Source: Mesorhizobium sp. B2-7-2
GTDB taxonomy: Bacteria; Pseudomonadota; Alphaproteobacteria; Rhizobiales; Rhizobiaceae
DNA: 64,000 nt
Reading direction: 5' to 3'
Assembly: GCF_006440775.1 (NCBI RefSeq)
Contig: NZ_VFTZ01000019.1
Span: 1 to 64,000 of the forward strand
Part shown: one piece after another, positions 7,245 through 15,669 of the stretch
Position numbering within the stretch: the first letter of the stretch is position 1
Layout: each line of letters starts with the position of its first letter
Position numbers and translations under genes: made by a program
Notes under the pieces: generated by a model
What the model saw: only the letters and a program-made list of their open reading frames with translations
Databases searched by the model: none
Told to the model about the DNA's origin: nothing

Positions 7245-8651
7245 ATGGTGCCGATGGTTGGGAGGTATTTAACACGACCTGCACGAGTCTGGAGCGGGCT
7301 CTCTCTGGCCTGGCAGTTCGTGATCGCGGGCGGCATCGGCCTTCTGGCGGTGATGCTCGTGGTCGGGCTGTGGGTGACATCGCAGATCCGTGACGGGGTT
7401 CTGCACAATTCCGCCGCCACCACCGCGCTCTATGTCGACAGCGTGATCGCACCCTTGCTGCCCGATATGCGCAAGAGCCAGGAGCTCGACGACACCGTCA
7501 AGCGGGCGCTGGACGAGACGCTGGGCCAGGGCGCACTCGGGAAAAGGCTGGTCTCGTTCAAGCTGTGGCGGCGCGACGGAACGATCCTCTACTCCAAGGA
7601 TGCCAGCCTGATCGGCAAGCAGGTCAGGCCCAACGCCAACCTCACCGCCGCTTTCGCCGGCAATGTCATGGTCAAATACAACAGGCTCGAGGACGAGGAA
7701 GACGACAAGGAGCGGTCGATGGGCGTTCCGCTGCTCGAAATCTACAACCCGGTGCGCGAGCCGTGGTCCGGCGAGGTCGTGGCTGTCAGCGAATTCTACG
7801 AATTGTCCGGCGATTTCGAGGAATCGCTCCACTCGGCCCTGCTGTGGACATGGCTGGTGGTGGCGGCCGCCACCGCCGCGGCGCTCGCCCTGCTCTCCGG
7901 CATCGTTTTCCGCGGCAGCCGCACCATCGTCACGCAGCAGGCGGCGCTCGAGGCGAAAGTTTCCGAATTGCAGACGGCCCTGGCGCAGAACTCGTCGCTG
8001 CGCCAGCGCGTTCAACGCGCCTCGCGCCGCGCCACCGCGATCAACGAGCGGTATCTGAGGCGCATCGGCGCCGACCTGCATGACGGACCGGCGCAACTGG
8101 TGGCGCTTGCCGCGCTGAGGATGGACAGCCCGGCGCTGGTCGACCCGGCCACGTCGAGCACGCTGCGCGAAGCCGAGATCGCCGGCATACACAAGACGCT
8201 CGGCGAAGCGATGCGCGAGATACGCGGCATCTGCAACGGGCTGGTGCTGCCGCAGATCGAGGCGCAGGCCATCGCTGACATTTTGCGGCTTGCGGTAGCC
8301 GAGCATGAGCGGCGCACCAGCACCAAAGTGTTGCTAACCCTGCCTGAGCGCTTGCCGGAACTCGGCACCTCGGAAAAGATCAGCGTCTATCGCTTCGTGC
8401 AGGAAGGCCTGAACAACGCCTTCCGGCATGGCAAGGGCAAGGGCCAGCAGGTCAGAGCCACGACGAAAGGCGGCAAGCTTTTGGTCGAGGTGATGGATAG
8501 CGGTCCCGGCTTCGACCCGGCCCGGAGCGAGGGCCTTGGGCTTGCGGGCCTCAGGGAACGCATCGAAAGCATAGGCGGGCAGTTCGAGACGCTGTCCGGC
8601 CCGGAAGGAACAAGACTGGTGATTGCCTTGTCTGTCGAGGAGCAACCGTGA
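7245..8651 (+). CDS. Sensor histidine kinase, NarX/LiaS-like (HisKA_3)
   Basis: 468 residues. TM1 (about 22-48), an extracytoplasmic sensor region (about 50-195), TM2 (about 203-227) and a short coiled segment come first. The HisKA_3 dimerisation helix follows, with the phosphoacceptor His in the DLHDGPAQ motif (about 276-283), then a HATPase_c domain with an N-box-like EGLNNAFRHG and the G-box DSGPGFDPARSEGLGLAGL. The stop overlaps the start of the response regulator by 4 bases, so the two are coupled in translation. The extracytoplasmic domain is not recognised and the stimulus is unknown. Confidence 0.92.
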   Translation: MVPMVGRYLTRPARVWSGLSLAWQFVIAGGIGLLAVMLVVGLWVTSQIRDGVLHNSAATTALYVDSVIAPLLPDMRKSQELDDTVKRALDETLGQGALGKRLVSFKLWRRDGTILYSKDASLIGKQVRPNANLTAAFAGNVMVKYNRLEDEEDDKERSMGVPLLEIYNPVREPWSGEVVAVSEFYELSGDFEESLHSALLWTWLVVAAATAAALALLSGIVFRGSRTIVTQQAALEAKVSELQTALAQNSSLRQRVQRASRRATAINERYLRRIGADLHDGPAQLVALAALRMDSPALVDPATSSTLREAEIAGIHKTLGEAMREIRGICNGLVLPQIEAQAIADILRLAVAEHERRTSTKVLLTLPERLPELGTSEKISVYRFVQEGLNNAFRHGKGKGQQVRATTKGGKLLVEVMDSGPGFDPARSEGLGLAGLRERIESIGGQFETLSGPEGTRLVIALSVEEQP

Positions 8652-9292
8652 GCACATCCATCCGCATCGCAATAGTGGACGACCACCCCCTGTTTCGCGA
8701 GGGCGTGGCGCGCAGCCTCGGCGAAATAGGCGGCTTCGAGCTTGTCGGCGAAGGCGCCAGCGCCGAGGACGCCGAAAGGCTGGCGCGCGCCAGCACGCCC
8801 GATATTCTCCTGCTCGACATCAGCATGCCAGGCGGCGGCCTCAACGCGCTCGCCGGCATCCTTTCAGCGATGCCCGAACAGAAGATCGTCATGCTCACGG
8901 TGTCGGAGACCAATGCCGACGTCGCCCAGGCGCTGAAGGCCGGCGCGCGCGGCTATGTGCTGAAAGGCGTCGGCTCCAAGGCGCTGGCCGAGATCCTGCG
9001 CGATGTCGCCAACGGCCAGAGCTATGTATCGCCGAGCCTTTCGGCCAGGCTGCTCTCCGACCTTTTGCAGCCCACCGGCAGCAAGCCTGATCCGCTCAGT
9101 CAGCTCACCGGCCGCGAGGCCGAGATTTTGAAACTGGTCGCCGAAGGATTGAGCAACAAGGAGGTGGCCGCCCGGCTGTCGCTGCAGGAGAAGACGGTCA
9201 AGCATCACATGACCAGGGTGCTCGCCAAGCTCAACGTGCGCAACCGCACCGAGGCGGCGCTGCTGATGCATGAGGCGAGGGAAAGGCACTAA
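8648..9292 (+). CDS. NarL/FixJ-family response regulator
   Basis: 214 residues. The receiver domain (1-120) has the acidic pair DD (VDDHP), phosphoacceptor Asp in LLLDISMPGG, a Thr/Ser switch in MLTVSE, and Lys in YVLKG. The C-terminal LuxR-type HTH (about 148-205; LTGREAEILKLVAEGLSNKE) binds DNA. It starts with GTG in a GTGA overlap with the kinase gene, forming one operon. Targets are unknown, but the nearest genes downstream are the convergent Gly/Asn-rich exported proteins. Confidence 0.93.
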   Translation: MSTSIRIAIVDDHPLFREGVARSLGEIGGFELVGEGASAEDAERLARASTPDILLLDISMPGGGLNALAGILSAMPEQKIVMLTVSETNADVAQALKAGARGYVLKGVGSKALAEILRDVANGQSYVSPSLSARLLSDLLQPTGSKPDPLSQLTGREAEILKLVAEGLSNKEVAARLSLQEKTVKHHMTRVLAKLNVRNRTEAALLMHEARERH

Positions 9293-9459
9293 GGAACTGG
9301 GGAACTGGGGAACTGGGGAACTGGGGAACTGAAGAGCCCTCTCTTCTTTAATTCTTCAATTCTTCAATTCTTCAATTCTTCAATTCTTCAATTCGTCAGT
9401 TCTTCAGTTCCTCATTTCCCCAGTTCCTCAGTTCTTCAATTCCCCAGTTCTTCAATTCT
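9293..9459. repeat. Paired 8-mer tandem arrays of complementary sense
   Basis: 9293-9332 repeats the unit GGGGAACT about five times. 9346-9459 repeats ATTCTTCA about six times and then grades into AGTTCCTC/AGTTCCCC-like units. The second array is roughly the reverse complement of the first, so a transcript could form a long GA/UC-rich hairpin. It lies between the convergent stops of the response regulator (9292) and the Gly/Asn-rich gene (9466), where it may act as a bidirectional terminator. Confidence 0.85.
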
Positions 9460-9465
9460 CAACCC

Positions 9466-9999
9466 TCACAAGTTCAGCAGGCGCGACAGGTCCTCCTCCG
9501 TCGCTTGCCGTTCGATGATGGTGCGGCCTTGCGCATCCGTCATCTCGAAACGGCCGTTCCGGACCTGCTCCTTCATACCGTTGCGATGAATGACGGTGAC
9601 CTTATCGCCGTCGATCGAAAGCGTGTCGCCGGTCGCGGCGTTGGTGTAGCTATTCTTGCCGCCGGGATTGGTGTTGCCCTTGCCGCTGTTGTTGCCCGGC
9701 CCGGCATTGGGGTTGCTCCCGCCGGCATTGCTGTTGCCGTTGTCGCCCTGGCCATTGCTGTTGCCGTTGTTGCCACTATTGCCGGAATTCGAGCCGCCGG
9801 CCGATCCCGAATTGCCGCCGTTGCCGCTTCCACCACCGCCGTTCCCCCCGTTACCGCCGTTGCCGTTGCCGGCGGCGGTGGCTGCGGCAATCCTCGGCGC
9901 GCCGTCAAAGGTGATGTGCCAGGGCGCAAACGTCAGCGCCAGCGCGCTAAACACACGCAGCGCGAGCCAGGCGAGCCTGCTGAAGGGGCGGTTTCGCAT
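9466..9999 (-). CDS. Exported Gly/Asn-rich low-complexity protein with conserved C-terminal domain (paralogue 1)
   Basis: 177 residues from the ATG at 9999, chosen for its GAAGAGAAG ribosome site. An N-terminal hydrophobic signal (about 8-30) is followed by a low-complexity stretch of Gly, Asn and Ser (about 44-115). A compact 45-residue C-terminal domain contains VIHRNGMKEQVRNGRFEM and GRTIIERQAT. That domain is shared with the next gene. I do not know the family. A secreted or envelope protein with a flexible linker and a small beta-type C-terminal module is a reasonable reading. Confidence 0.75.
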   Translation of the reverse strand: MRNRPFSRLAWLALRVFSALALTFAPWHITFDGAPRIAAATAAGNGNGGNGGNGGGGSGNGGNSGSAGGSNSGNSGNNGNSNGQGDNGNSNAGGSNPNAGPGNNSGKGNTNPGGKNSYTNAATGDTLSIDGDKVTVIHRNGMKEQVRNGRFEMTDAQGRTIIERQATEEDLSRLLNL

Positions 10000-10111
10000 A
10001 TCTTCTCTTCGTTCCGGTCCCACTTCCGCATGGCTGAAGCTCCGCTCACGGCACAGACGAGGCGGAACCGGTGTCTTGACCTGGGCAAGAATTCATATCC
10101 GGCGGGGCGAC

Positions 10112-10165
10112 GAAAGCGGCCCACGACCCTTGCCCCCACCCGTCGGACCATTTTCAGGCGCCATG
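10112..10165 (-). promoter_or_regulatory. Conserved upstream element of the Gly/Asn-rich gene, copy 1
   Basis: On the minus strand this holds CAAGGGTCGTGGGCCGCTT preceded by GGTCCGA, about 115-160 bases before the ATG at 9999. A closely similar block lies at the same relative place before the second paralogue (10973-11025). Outside these genes I see no other copy in the window. Whether it is a promoter, an operator or a leader RNA cannot be told from one genome. Confidence 0.5.
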
Positions 10166-10371
10166 GCTGACCAATGTCGCAGCGGACAGGCTTTGCCGGC
10201 GCAAAAAATTACCCCCGCACGAAGGCGGGGGCAAGGTGAGTAGCCAAGTTCTATCGCAAGACGATCAGGACCGCAGAGACGAAGCAAAAGGTGGCAACCT
10301 GATTTTGCAGCGCTGACCTTCGGTCCCTTAAGATCTAATCCGGATAAAACCTCACTCCCACAAACTCTGTC

Positions 10372-10881
10372 TCACAAATTCTTCAGGCGATTGAGATCGG
10401 CCATGGTGGCCCTGCGGTCGACGATGGTGCGTCCGTACTTGTCTTCCATCCTGAACCGGCCGTTCTCGATCGTCTCCTTCATTCCATTGCGGTGCGTGAC
10501 CTGGATGCTGCTGCTGGTGGCCTCGACCTTGTCGCCAGTAACGGCGTTCACATGGCTATCGACATCCGCGGTGCTTGCCGCGCCGGCGCTGCTGCTCGTG
10601 CCGTTATTGCTCTTGCCGTTGTTGCCGCCGCTATTGCTGTTTCCGTTGTTGCCGCCGCTATTGCCGCCACCGTTGCCGCCGCTATTTCCGCCACCGTTCC
10701 CGCTGTTGCCGCCGCCGCTTCCGTTTCCACCACCGCCGCCGCCATGACCACCGCCGCCTTTGTCGGCATAGGCCTTGGCCACGACGAGACCATCGACGGA
10801 GAGACTGACAGGCGCGACGACAAGCGCCAACGCAGCCAGCGCTGGCAAGACTAGCCTGCAGCCCCCGCGCGATGCGCGCAT
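10372..10881 (-). CDS. Exported Gly/Asn-rich low-complexity protein with conserved C-terminal domain (paralogue 2)
   Basis: 169 residues from the ATG at 10881, supported by a GGGGAG ribosome site. The frame stays open further upstream but without one. It has a signal peptide (about 8-36, ending AYA), a Gly/Asn/Ser-rich repeat region (about 38-95; units such as GGGNSGGN), then the same C-terminal domain as its neighbour (VTHRNGMKETIENGRFRM, GRTIVDRRAT, ending LNRLKNL). The tandem pair with similar upstream DNA indicates a local duplication. Function unknown. Confidence 0.75.
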   Translation of the reverse strand: MRASRGGCRLVLPALAALALVVAPVSLSVDGLVVAKAYADKGGGGHGGGGGGNGSGGGNSGNGGGNSGGNGGGNSGGNNGNSNSGGNNGKSNNGTSSSAGAASTADVDSHVNAVTGDKVEATSSSIQVTHRNGMKETIENGRFRMEDKYGRTIVDRRATMADLNRLKNL

Positions 10882-10972
10882 TCGGTTCTCCCCATGCCAG
10901 CCCTTCAGCCCGTCGGCCAAACTACCCACCGGCAATGTCGCAGCATAAGCATCCCCAATCAGCAGCGCATAA

Positions 10973-11025
10973 GGAAGTGGCCCACGACCCTTGTCTTGTC
11001 CACTCGGACCTATTGTAATTTTGTT
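10973..11025 (-). promoter_or_regulatory. Conserved upstream element of the Gly/Asn-rich gene, copy 2
   Basis: The minus strand reads GGTCCGAGTGGACAAGACAA followed by GGGTCGTGGGCC. The core CAAGGGTCGTGGGCC is identical to copy 1, and the flanking GGTCCGA and CTT are also kept. It lies about 92-145 bases before the ATG at 10881. An A/T-rich stretch lies just upstream (11014-11030 on the given strand), as expected near a promoter. Confidence 0.5.
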
Positions 11026-11268
11026 ATAGGACTTAAGTCGTATTTCAACCACCGGATGCGGTCGGATGTTGCCCGCCACGGGGGTGTTTTTGCGAAGCCA
11101 ACCAATCCCTTAACGAGCTGCGGGTGCCGAAGCGGTTCACCGTTTCACGGAAACGGCAAACCATCGCACGTCCTTGCTTCGAAGCAGCTCAGGATGGATT
11201 ACGGCGGCGAGGCGCCGAGCCTGCCGTTTCGCGCATTTTCCGAGATTGCCCCGGTCCGAAAGATGGAT
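11026..11268. other. Intergenic region, no gene seen
   Basis: This stretch lies between the second Gly/Asn-rich gene and the 3' end of the EamA transporter. The overlapping frames here are shadows with Arg/Ala-rich translation. No repeat or terminator stands out. Confidence 0.5.
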
Positions 11269-12168
11269 TCAGGCCGGCAAAGGCACCGGCCGCCGCGCCG
11301 CGACCGCCGTGCCGAAGGCGGCGGCAATGACAGCGGCGACGCCCGCGCATTGCAAAAGGTTGAGCTTCTCATGCAGAAACAGGAAGCCGGTCAGCGCGCC
11401 GCCCGCCGGCTCCAGGCAAACCAGCATGCCGTAGACCTTGGCCGGCATGCGCGCCAGCACCAGCATTTCCAGATAGAAGGGCAGCGCGCTGGAGAACAGG
11501 CCGACCACGGCCGCGCCCGCCATGATGTGCGGGTCGGTGAGATAGGGTTGAGCGGCGCTGAAGCCGAAAGGCAGCGCCAGCATGGCGGCGATCGCCATGC
11601 CGTAGGCGGAGGTGCGCACGCCGAGCTCGGCGCCGGCCTTCTGCGCGAAGATGATGTAGAGCCCCCAGCAGGCGCCCGCTGCGAGCGCCAGCACCACCCC
11701 CAGCGGATCGAGCCCGCTTCTGGCATCGGCAAAGGGCGAGAGCAGCACGATGCCGGTTATCGCCAGCGCCACCCAGACGAGGTCGAGCAGGCGCCGGGAG
11801 CCGAGCATGGCGACGAACAGCGGCCCGGTGAATTCGAGCGCCACGCAGATGCCGAGCGGAATGCGCTGGAGCGCCGCGTAGAACAGCATGTTCATGGCAC
11901 AGACCGTGATGCCATAGGCGGCGAGCCAAGGCAGGGTTTTCCGCGAGGGCAGCACCTTCCAGGGCCTCAGCACCGCCGCCAGCATCAGCGCGCCGATGGC
12001 GAGCCTCAGCATGGTCGTGCCTTCCGAGCCCAGCACCGGGAACAGCCCCTTGGCAAAGGCGGCGCCGACCTGAACCGACAGGATGGCGCCGAGCAGCCCC
12101 AGGACGGGCATTGCGCCGACGTGGGTTTCCGGCTTCGCGGTCTGCGTCGAGGTCAATCCTGGCTCCAT
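11269..12168 (-). CDS. EamA/RhtA-family inner-membrane exporter
   Basis: 299 residues with about ten hydrophobic helices in two EamA repeats. The second repeat carries LALAAGACWGLYIIFAQKAG, and the AALQRIPLGICVALEFTGPL segment resembles the RhtA threonine/homoserine exporter. The ATG at 12168 was chosen over longer forms because upstream residues are polar and Pro-rich and come from a repeat element. A likely role is export of amino acids or small metabolites, substrate not predictable. Confidence 0.85.
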   Translation of the reverse strand: MEPGLTSTQTAKPETHVGAMPVLGLLGAILSVQVGAAFAKGLFPVLGSEGTTMLRLAIGALMLAAVLRPWKVLPSRKTLPWLAAYGITVCAMNMLFYAALQRIPLGICVALEFTGPLFVAMLGSRRLLDLVWVALAITGIVLLSPFADARSGLDPLGVVLALAAGACWGLYIIFAQKAGAELGVRTSAYGMAIAAMLALPFGFSAAQPYLTDPHIMAGAAVVGLFSSALPFYLEMLVLARMPAKVYGMLVCLEPAGGALTGFLFLHEKLNLLQCAGVAAVIAAAFGTAVAARRPVPLPA

Positions 12169-12263
12169 CCCTGGTTCGGGAATGGAGATAGGGCGCGGGC
12201 ACCGCGCTGTCGTGAGGCAGTGCGGGGCGGATGGTGGGACAAGAGAGTGAGGTTTATCGCTTT

Positions 12264-12413
12264 GGTCATCCTGGTGCGGAGCAAGGAGCGAAGCGAGCAG
12301 GCCGAGGGTCATGCCATAGCGCTAAAGCCTTGCAACGCGTATGGAGTTCTGTACCGCCGCGCTCCAAGTCGAAGGCAACGGCGTGGATCCTGGGGTCAAG
12401 CCGAGGATGACGA
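12264..12413. repeat. Degenerate palindromic interspersed element
   Basis: The left end reads GGTCATCCTGGTGCGGAGCA, with AGGAGCGAAGCGAGC after it, and the right end reads TGGGGTCAAGCCGAGGATGA. This is the same family as the clearer elements at 52427-52621 and 59324-59483, here diverged. It sits between rhtA-like and minE, and the upstream extension of the transporter frame runs into it. Confidence 0.6.
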
Positions 12414-12495
12414 AGCGTTGGCGCAGGCCTCCACTCCGGCCGCAGCGCGGCCACCTCTCCCCCGCCTTTGGCGAGGGAGAGAAAATGCGCCGGCG

Positions 12496-12768
12496 TTATC
12501 CCGCCATGGCGAGCGGCGCGGCGCTCTTGTTGGGGATCTGGATGTCGATCTCCAGCGTCGACATGGTCGCGCCGCGGTCCATCGAGACCTGGAGGTAGTC
12601 CTGATCGATCTGCACATGCTTGGCGATGACCGCCATGATCTCCTCGCGCAGGATGGAGACGAGATCCGGCTGGCCGCGGCTCTGGCGCTCATAGGCGAGC
12701 AGCAGCTGCAGCCGCTCGCGCGCCACCGGCGCGCTGGTGCGCCGCTTGAAGAGATCGAGGATGCTCAT
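12496..12768 (-). CDS. minE: Cell division topological specificity factor MinE
   Basis: 90 residues. The N-terminal amphipathic and anti-MinCD region contains the typical ERLQLLLAYERQ and the C-terminal dimerisation domain contains LEIDIQIP. MinE displaces MinC and stimulates the MinD ATPase, so that division inhibition is confined to the poles. Its ATG overlaps the stop of minD by 4 bases (ATGA), as usual for minCDE operons. Confidence 0.95.
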   Translation of the reverse strand: MSILDLFKRRTSAPVARERLQLLLAYERQSRGQPDLVSILREEIMAVIAKHVQIDQDYLQVSMDRGATMSTLEIDIQIPNKSAAPLAMAG

Positions 12769-13580
12769 GCGGCCCTCCTTCCGAGAAGCCGGTCGAGGAA
12801 GCCCTTGCGTTCGAAGGGGACGACCACCGGCAGGTCCTCGCCTTCCAGGCGTCTTGCCGCTTCGAGGTAAGCCTTTGCGGCACCATTGAGCGGCTCCGAG
12901 AGCGTGACGGGCGAGCCGAGATTGGAGGCCCGCAGCACATCCTGGCTTTCCGGGATGATGCCGAGCAGCGGCGTCGAGAGTATCTCCAGCACGTCGTCGA
13001 TCGACAGCATCTCGCCGCGCGCGGCGCGCGCCGCGTCATAGCGCGTGACCAGCACGTGTTTTTGCACCAGCTCGCCTTGCTCGGCCTTCATGGTGCGGGC
13101 GTCGAGCAGGCCGATGATACGGTCGGAGTCGCGCACCGACGAGACTTCCGGATTGGTGACGATGACCGCCTCGTCGGCGAAGCGCATGGCGAGCTGGGCG
13201 CCGCGCTCGATGCCGGCAGGGCTGTCGCAGAAGACATAGTCGAACACCGATCGCAGCCGGGCGATGACTTCCGCCACGCCCTCTTCGGTCAGCGCGTCCT
13301 TGTCGCGCGTCTGCGAGGCGGGCAGCAGATAGAGCGTCTCCAGCCGCTTGTCGCGGATCAGCGCCTGCGAAAGCTTCGCCGTGCCCTGGATGACGTTGAC
13401 GAGGTCGAACACCACGCGGCGCTCGGCACCCATGATGAGGTCGAGGTTTCTCAGGCCGACGTCGAAATCGACCAGCGCCACCTTCTTGCCTGTCCTGGCC
13501 ACGGCGGCGCCGAGCGCGGCCGTCGAGGTTGTCTTGCCGACGCCCCCCTTGCCCGATGTGACCACGACTACCTTGCCCAT
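12765..13580 (-). CDS. minD: Septum site-determining ATPase MinD
   Basis: 271 residues starting MGKVVVVTSGKGGVGKTTST, with the deviant Walker A motif. I preferred this start (13580) over the five-residue longer form because it matches family N-termini. Switch regions (VDFDVGLRNLDL) and a C-terminal amphipathic membrane-targeting helix (PFERKGFLDRLLGRRAA) are visible. MinD cycles on and off the inner membrane with ATP and recruits MinC. It follows minC after about 160 bp and is coupled to minE. Confidence 0.97.
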   Translation of the reverse strand: MGKVVVVTSGKGGVGKTTSTAALGAAVARTGKKVALVDFDVGLRNLDLIMGAERRVVFDLVNVIQGTAKLSQALIRDKRLETLYLLPASQTRDKDALTEEGVAEVIARLRSVFDYVFCDSPAGIERGAQLAMRFADEAVIVTNPEVSSVRDSDRIIGLLDARTMKAEQGELVQKHVLVTRYDAARAARGEMLSIDDVLEILSTPLLGIIPESQDVLRASNLGSPVTLSEPLNGAAKAYLEAARRLEGEDLPVVVPFERKGFLDRLLGRRAA

Positions 13581-13647
13581 ATATCCAGCCTCCATTGGCG
13601 GTTTTTATTCTCTGGCCGTGCCAGGCACGGCGGGATCTTTCGCTTTT

Positions 13648-13696
13648 GGTGCATGCCGTTCTCCCAAAACCGCTGCACTTTGGGGCGACATGCACC
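13648..13696. repeat. 49-bp palindromic repeat between minC and minD
   Basis: Outer arms GGTGCATG (13648-13655) and CATGCACC (13689-13696), with inner CCCAAAACCG and CACTTTGGGGCGACAT blocks, form an imperfect hairpin. From memory this resembles a GCATGTCGCCCAAAA-type palindrome common in Rhizobiales chromosomes. It lies inside the min operon, so it is transcribed and may affect mRNA processing. Confidence 0.75.
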
Positions 13697-13742
13697 GATA
13701 ACCTTCGCACGCGAAACCGGTCCGAAGCTTGCGGCCAAGAAC

Positions 13743-14633
13743 TCAGCCGAGCGGCACCACGCACAACGCATCATTGTCGAGGAAGGCCTGCACGGCCTTG
13801 CCGCGCGACACCCCTTCCATCTCCTCGGCCGTGGTGTACCAGCCGTCGACGGCAAGCAGCTCGGCCTCGTTCTTGCGGCAGAAAATGCGCGCCGAAATAT
13901 TGCCTTCCGAGCCGGCGATCGCCCGGCCGCGCAGCGTGCCATAGACATGGATCGAGCCGCCGGCGACGATTTCCGAGCCGGACGCGACCGAGCCCAGCAC
14001 GATCACGTCGCCATGCGGATGGAAGACCGACTGCCCGGAGCGGATCGGCGCCTTGATCATCAGCGTGCCGGAGGCAGGCGCCGGCACGGCGCCCTGCCCT
14101 GGCTTTTCCGGTTCGGCCTGGGCCGGCTCGATCCTGACCGCTTCCAGCCTTGCCAGTTCGGGATCCACCGGCTCATCGCCGGTCGCCTGCAGAACCTCGG
14201 CAGGCGCCGCCGCCTGGATCGTTTCCCGGGTCACCTCGGCCCGCTCCCCGGCGGCGGCCATTTCCAGCTCTTCCGCCCGCGCCTTGCGCGCGGCCCGGCC
14301 AAGCAGGCCCTCGGCGGTCGCCTCCTTGGCGCCGGCCAAGAGCGGCGGCAATTCGGACCCGAGCTCGGCGCCTTCGAGCTCGATGGCATAGACGCGGATG
14401 CCGCGCGAGCCGAGCACGCCGACAAGTGCTGCGATCTCCTCCGGCCCCGGTTGCAAGGTGTTCAAATCCAGCACCACCGGGCGCCCGTTGAAATAGCCGG
14501 GCGAATTGGCGATCCAGTGATCCAACCCCTCCAGCCAGTCGGCGATCGGCGCTTCCGGCGTCAACGTGAAAGCGACGAAGGAACGGGCGCGAAAGCGGAT
14601 CGATTTGTTGTGCAAAGGGGCGGCGAAGGTCAC
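13743..14633 (-). CDS. minC: Septum site-determining protein MinC
   Basis: 296 residues. The N-terminal FtsZ-inhibiting domain is about 1-105 and the C-terminal beta-helical MinC_C domain about 190-296 (SGQSVFHPHGDVIVLGSVAS, YGTLRGRAIAG). A roughly 90-residue Ala/Glu-rich linker (about 105-190) joins them. It recruits to membrane-bound MinD and blocks Z-ring assembly near poles. First gene of minCDE. The gap to minD holds a palindromic repeat rather than the usual tight spacing. Confidence 0.95.
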   Translation of the reverse strand: MTFAAPLHNKSIRFRARSFVAFTLTPEAPIADWLEGLDHWIANSPGYFNGRPVVLDLNTLQPGPEEIAALVGVLGSRGIRVYAIELEGAELGSELPPLLAGAKEATAEGLLGRAARKARAEELEMAAAGERAEVTRETIQAAAPAEVLQATGDEPVDPELARLEAVRIEPAQAEPEKPGQGAVPAPASGTLMIKAPIRSGQSVFHPHGDVIVLGSVASGSEIVAGGSIHVYGTLRGRAIAGSEGNISARIFCRKNEAELLAVDGWYTTAEEMEGVSRGKAVQAFLDNDALCVVPLG

Positions 14634-14899
14634 GTCCGAGCGAATCCTTACTCAATGATTAAAGGGTGCCGGGCTAATGGTTAACAAAAGGTTAATTTCG
14701 CGGGTGGCGACCGTTAAGGATATGGCGCGGCTAAGTTTTGTGGCGGGGCGGTCACAGGCTCCGCGTGGGCGGTCGCGAATGCTGGCAGCGCCATGCGCGG
14801 ACGAGTCGGGCGTGTGAAGCGGCTAATATACGCAGATATGAGCAGCGGGCATCCTCCGGACCGAGACTTTCTACTCTTTCCAAGCCAAGGGGGATGAGC

Positions 14900-15328
14900 A
14901 TGGGCTTCAATCGGCAAGACAGCAAGCGAGCAGGCGCGACAACCGCGACAATGGCGGCGCTGATGCTGCTTGGAGGATGCATGACGCATTCGCCGAGCGG
15001 ACCAGCGGTCAGCCGCGACGAATGGCTTACAACGTCCGATGCGGACAAGGTGGTCAGCGCGATGAGCGCCAAGGGAATGATGCCGGCGACCATCGACTGC
15101 CGGTTCGACAACACCGCGCCAGGCCAGGTGGCCTACCGCTCGAAATTCACCTGGAAGCAGGCGCCTGCCAACACGCGCTACCACTGGGAAGTCGGCGACC
15201 CGACCTACCTCGCAAGCAAGGACGTCGCATCCAACAGGGCTGGTCTGAGGCGGGTGTTCGCGAAGACCGTGCGGGATGCGGCGACGGGACAGAAAGTCGG
15301 CTGCTCGATCTGGGCGAGCAGCAGCTAG
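14900..15328 (+). CDS. Putative lipoprotein, 142 aa
   Basis: The start MGFNRQDSKRAGATTATMAA leads to a lipobox, LMLLGGC, so Cys is probably lipid-modified after cleavage. The mature part is hydrophilic with two further cysteines (TIDCRFDN, VGCSIWASSS) that could form a disulphide. AAGGGGG gives good spacing to the ATG at 14900; the ATG at 14894 is an alternative. Family not recognised. It is alone between the min operon and a DUF982 gene. Confidence 0.7.
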   Translation: MGFNRQDSKRAGATTATMAALMLLGGCMTHSPSGPAVSRDEWLTTSDADKVVSAMSAKGMMPATIDCRFDNTAPGQVAYRSKFTWKQAPANTRYHWEVGDPTYLASKDVASNRAGLRRVFAKTVRDAATGQKVGCSIWASSS

Positions 15329-15669
15329 AGAGAAGCGACTTGCCGATTGGCGATCGAACCTCTGCACAAGTCGCGGTCGGCAGCTCAACGGCTCTCATTT
15401 GCTGCGGTTTCGCTGGCCAGACAGGAAACAAAGGCGCACGATACGATCTCGCTGGTGCGGCGAGGACAGTCCGGCTTGATCTCTTGCTGAATAGGTCGGG
15501 CTGTCCAGGAGCCTCTCCTTGGTCTTGCATGCGAACGGAGCTTTTGCTTGCGGCTGGTTTCCCGCCGGCTGCCTAGACATCGCCCATTCAAGCCACTTCC
15601 CGTTCGCCCACCCGTTCGCCCACAACAAACAGTGCTTGCTATGTTGCGCGCCCCGGCCTAAGCGCAGTG
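15329..15669. other. Intergenic region, no gene seen
   Basis: Frames on both strands are short and mutually overlapping without ribosome sites. A direct repetition of CCCGTTCGCC/CCCGTTCGCC near 15598-15620 is the only visible local structure. Confidence 0.5.

Noticed and set aside
9293..9459. Possible CRISPR array
   Set aside because: The unit is 8 bases with no unique spacers and no cas genes nearby.
10894..12870. 658-codon plus-strand frame across the EamA and minE genes
   Set aside because: Low-complexity Arg/His/Gln-rich shadow crossing several well-supported minus-strand genes.
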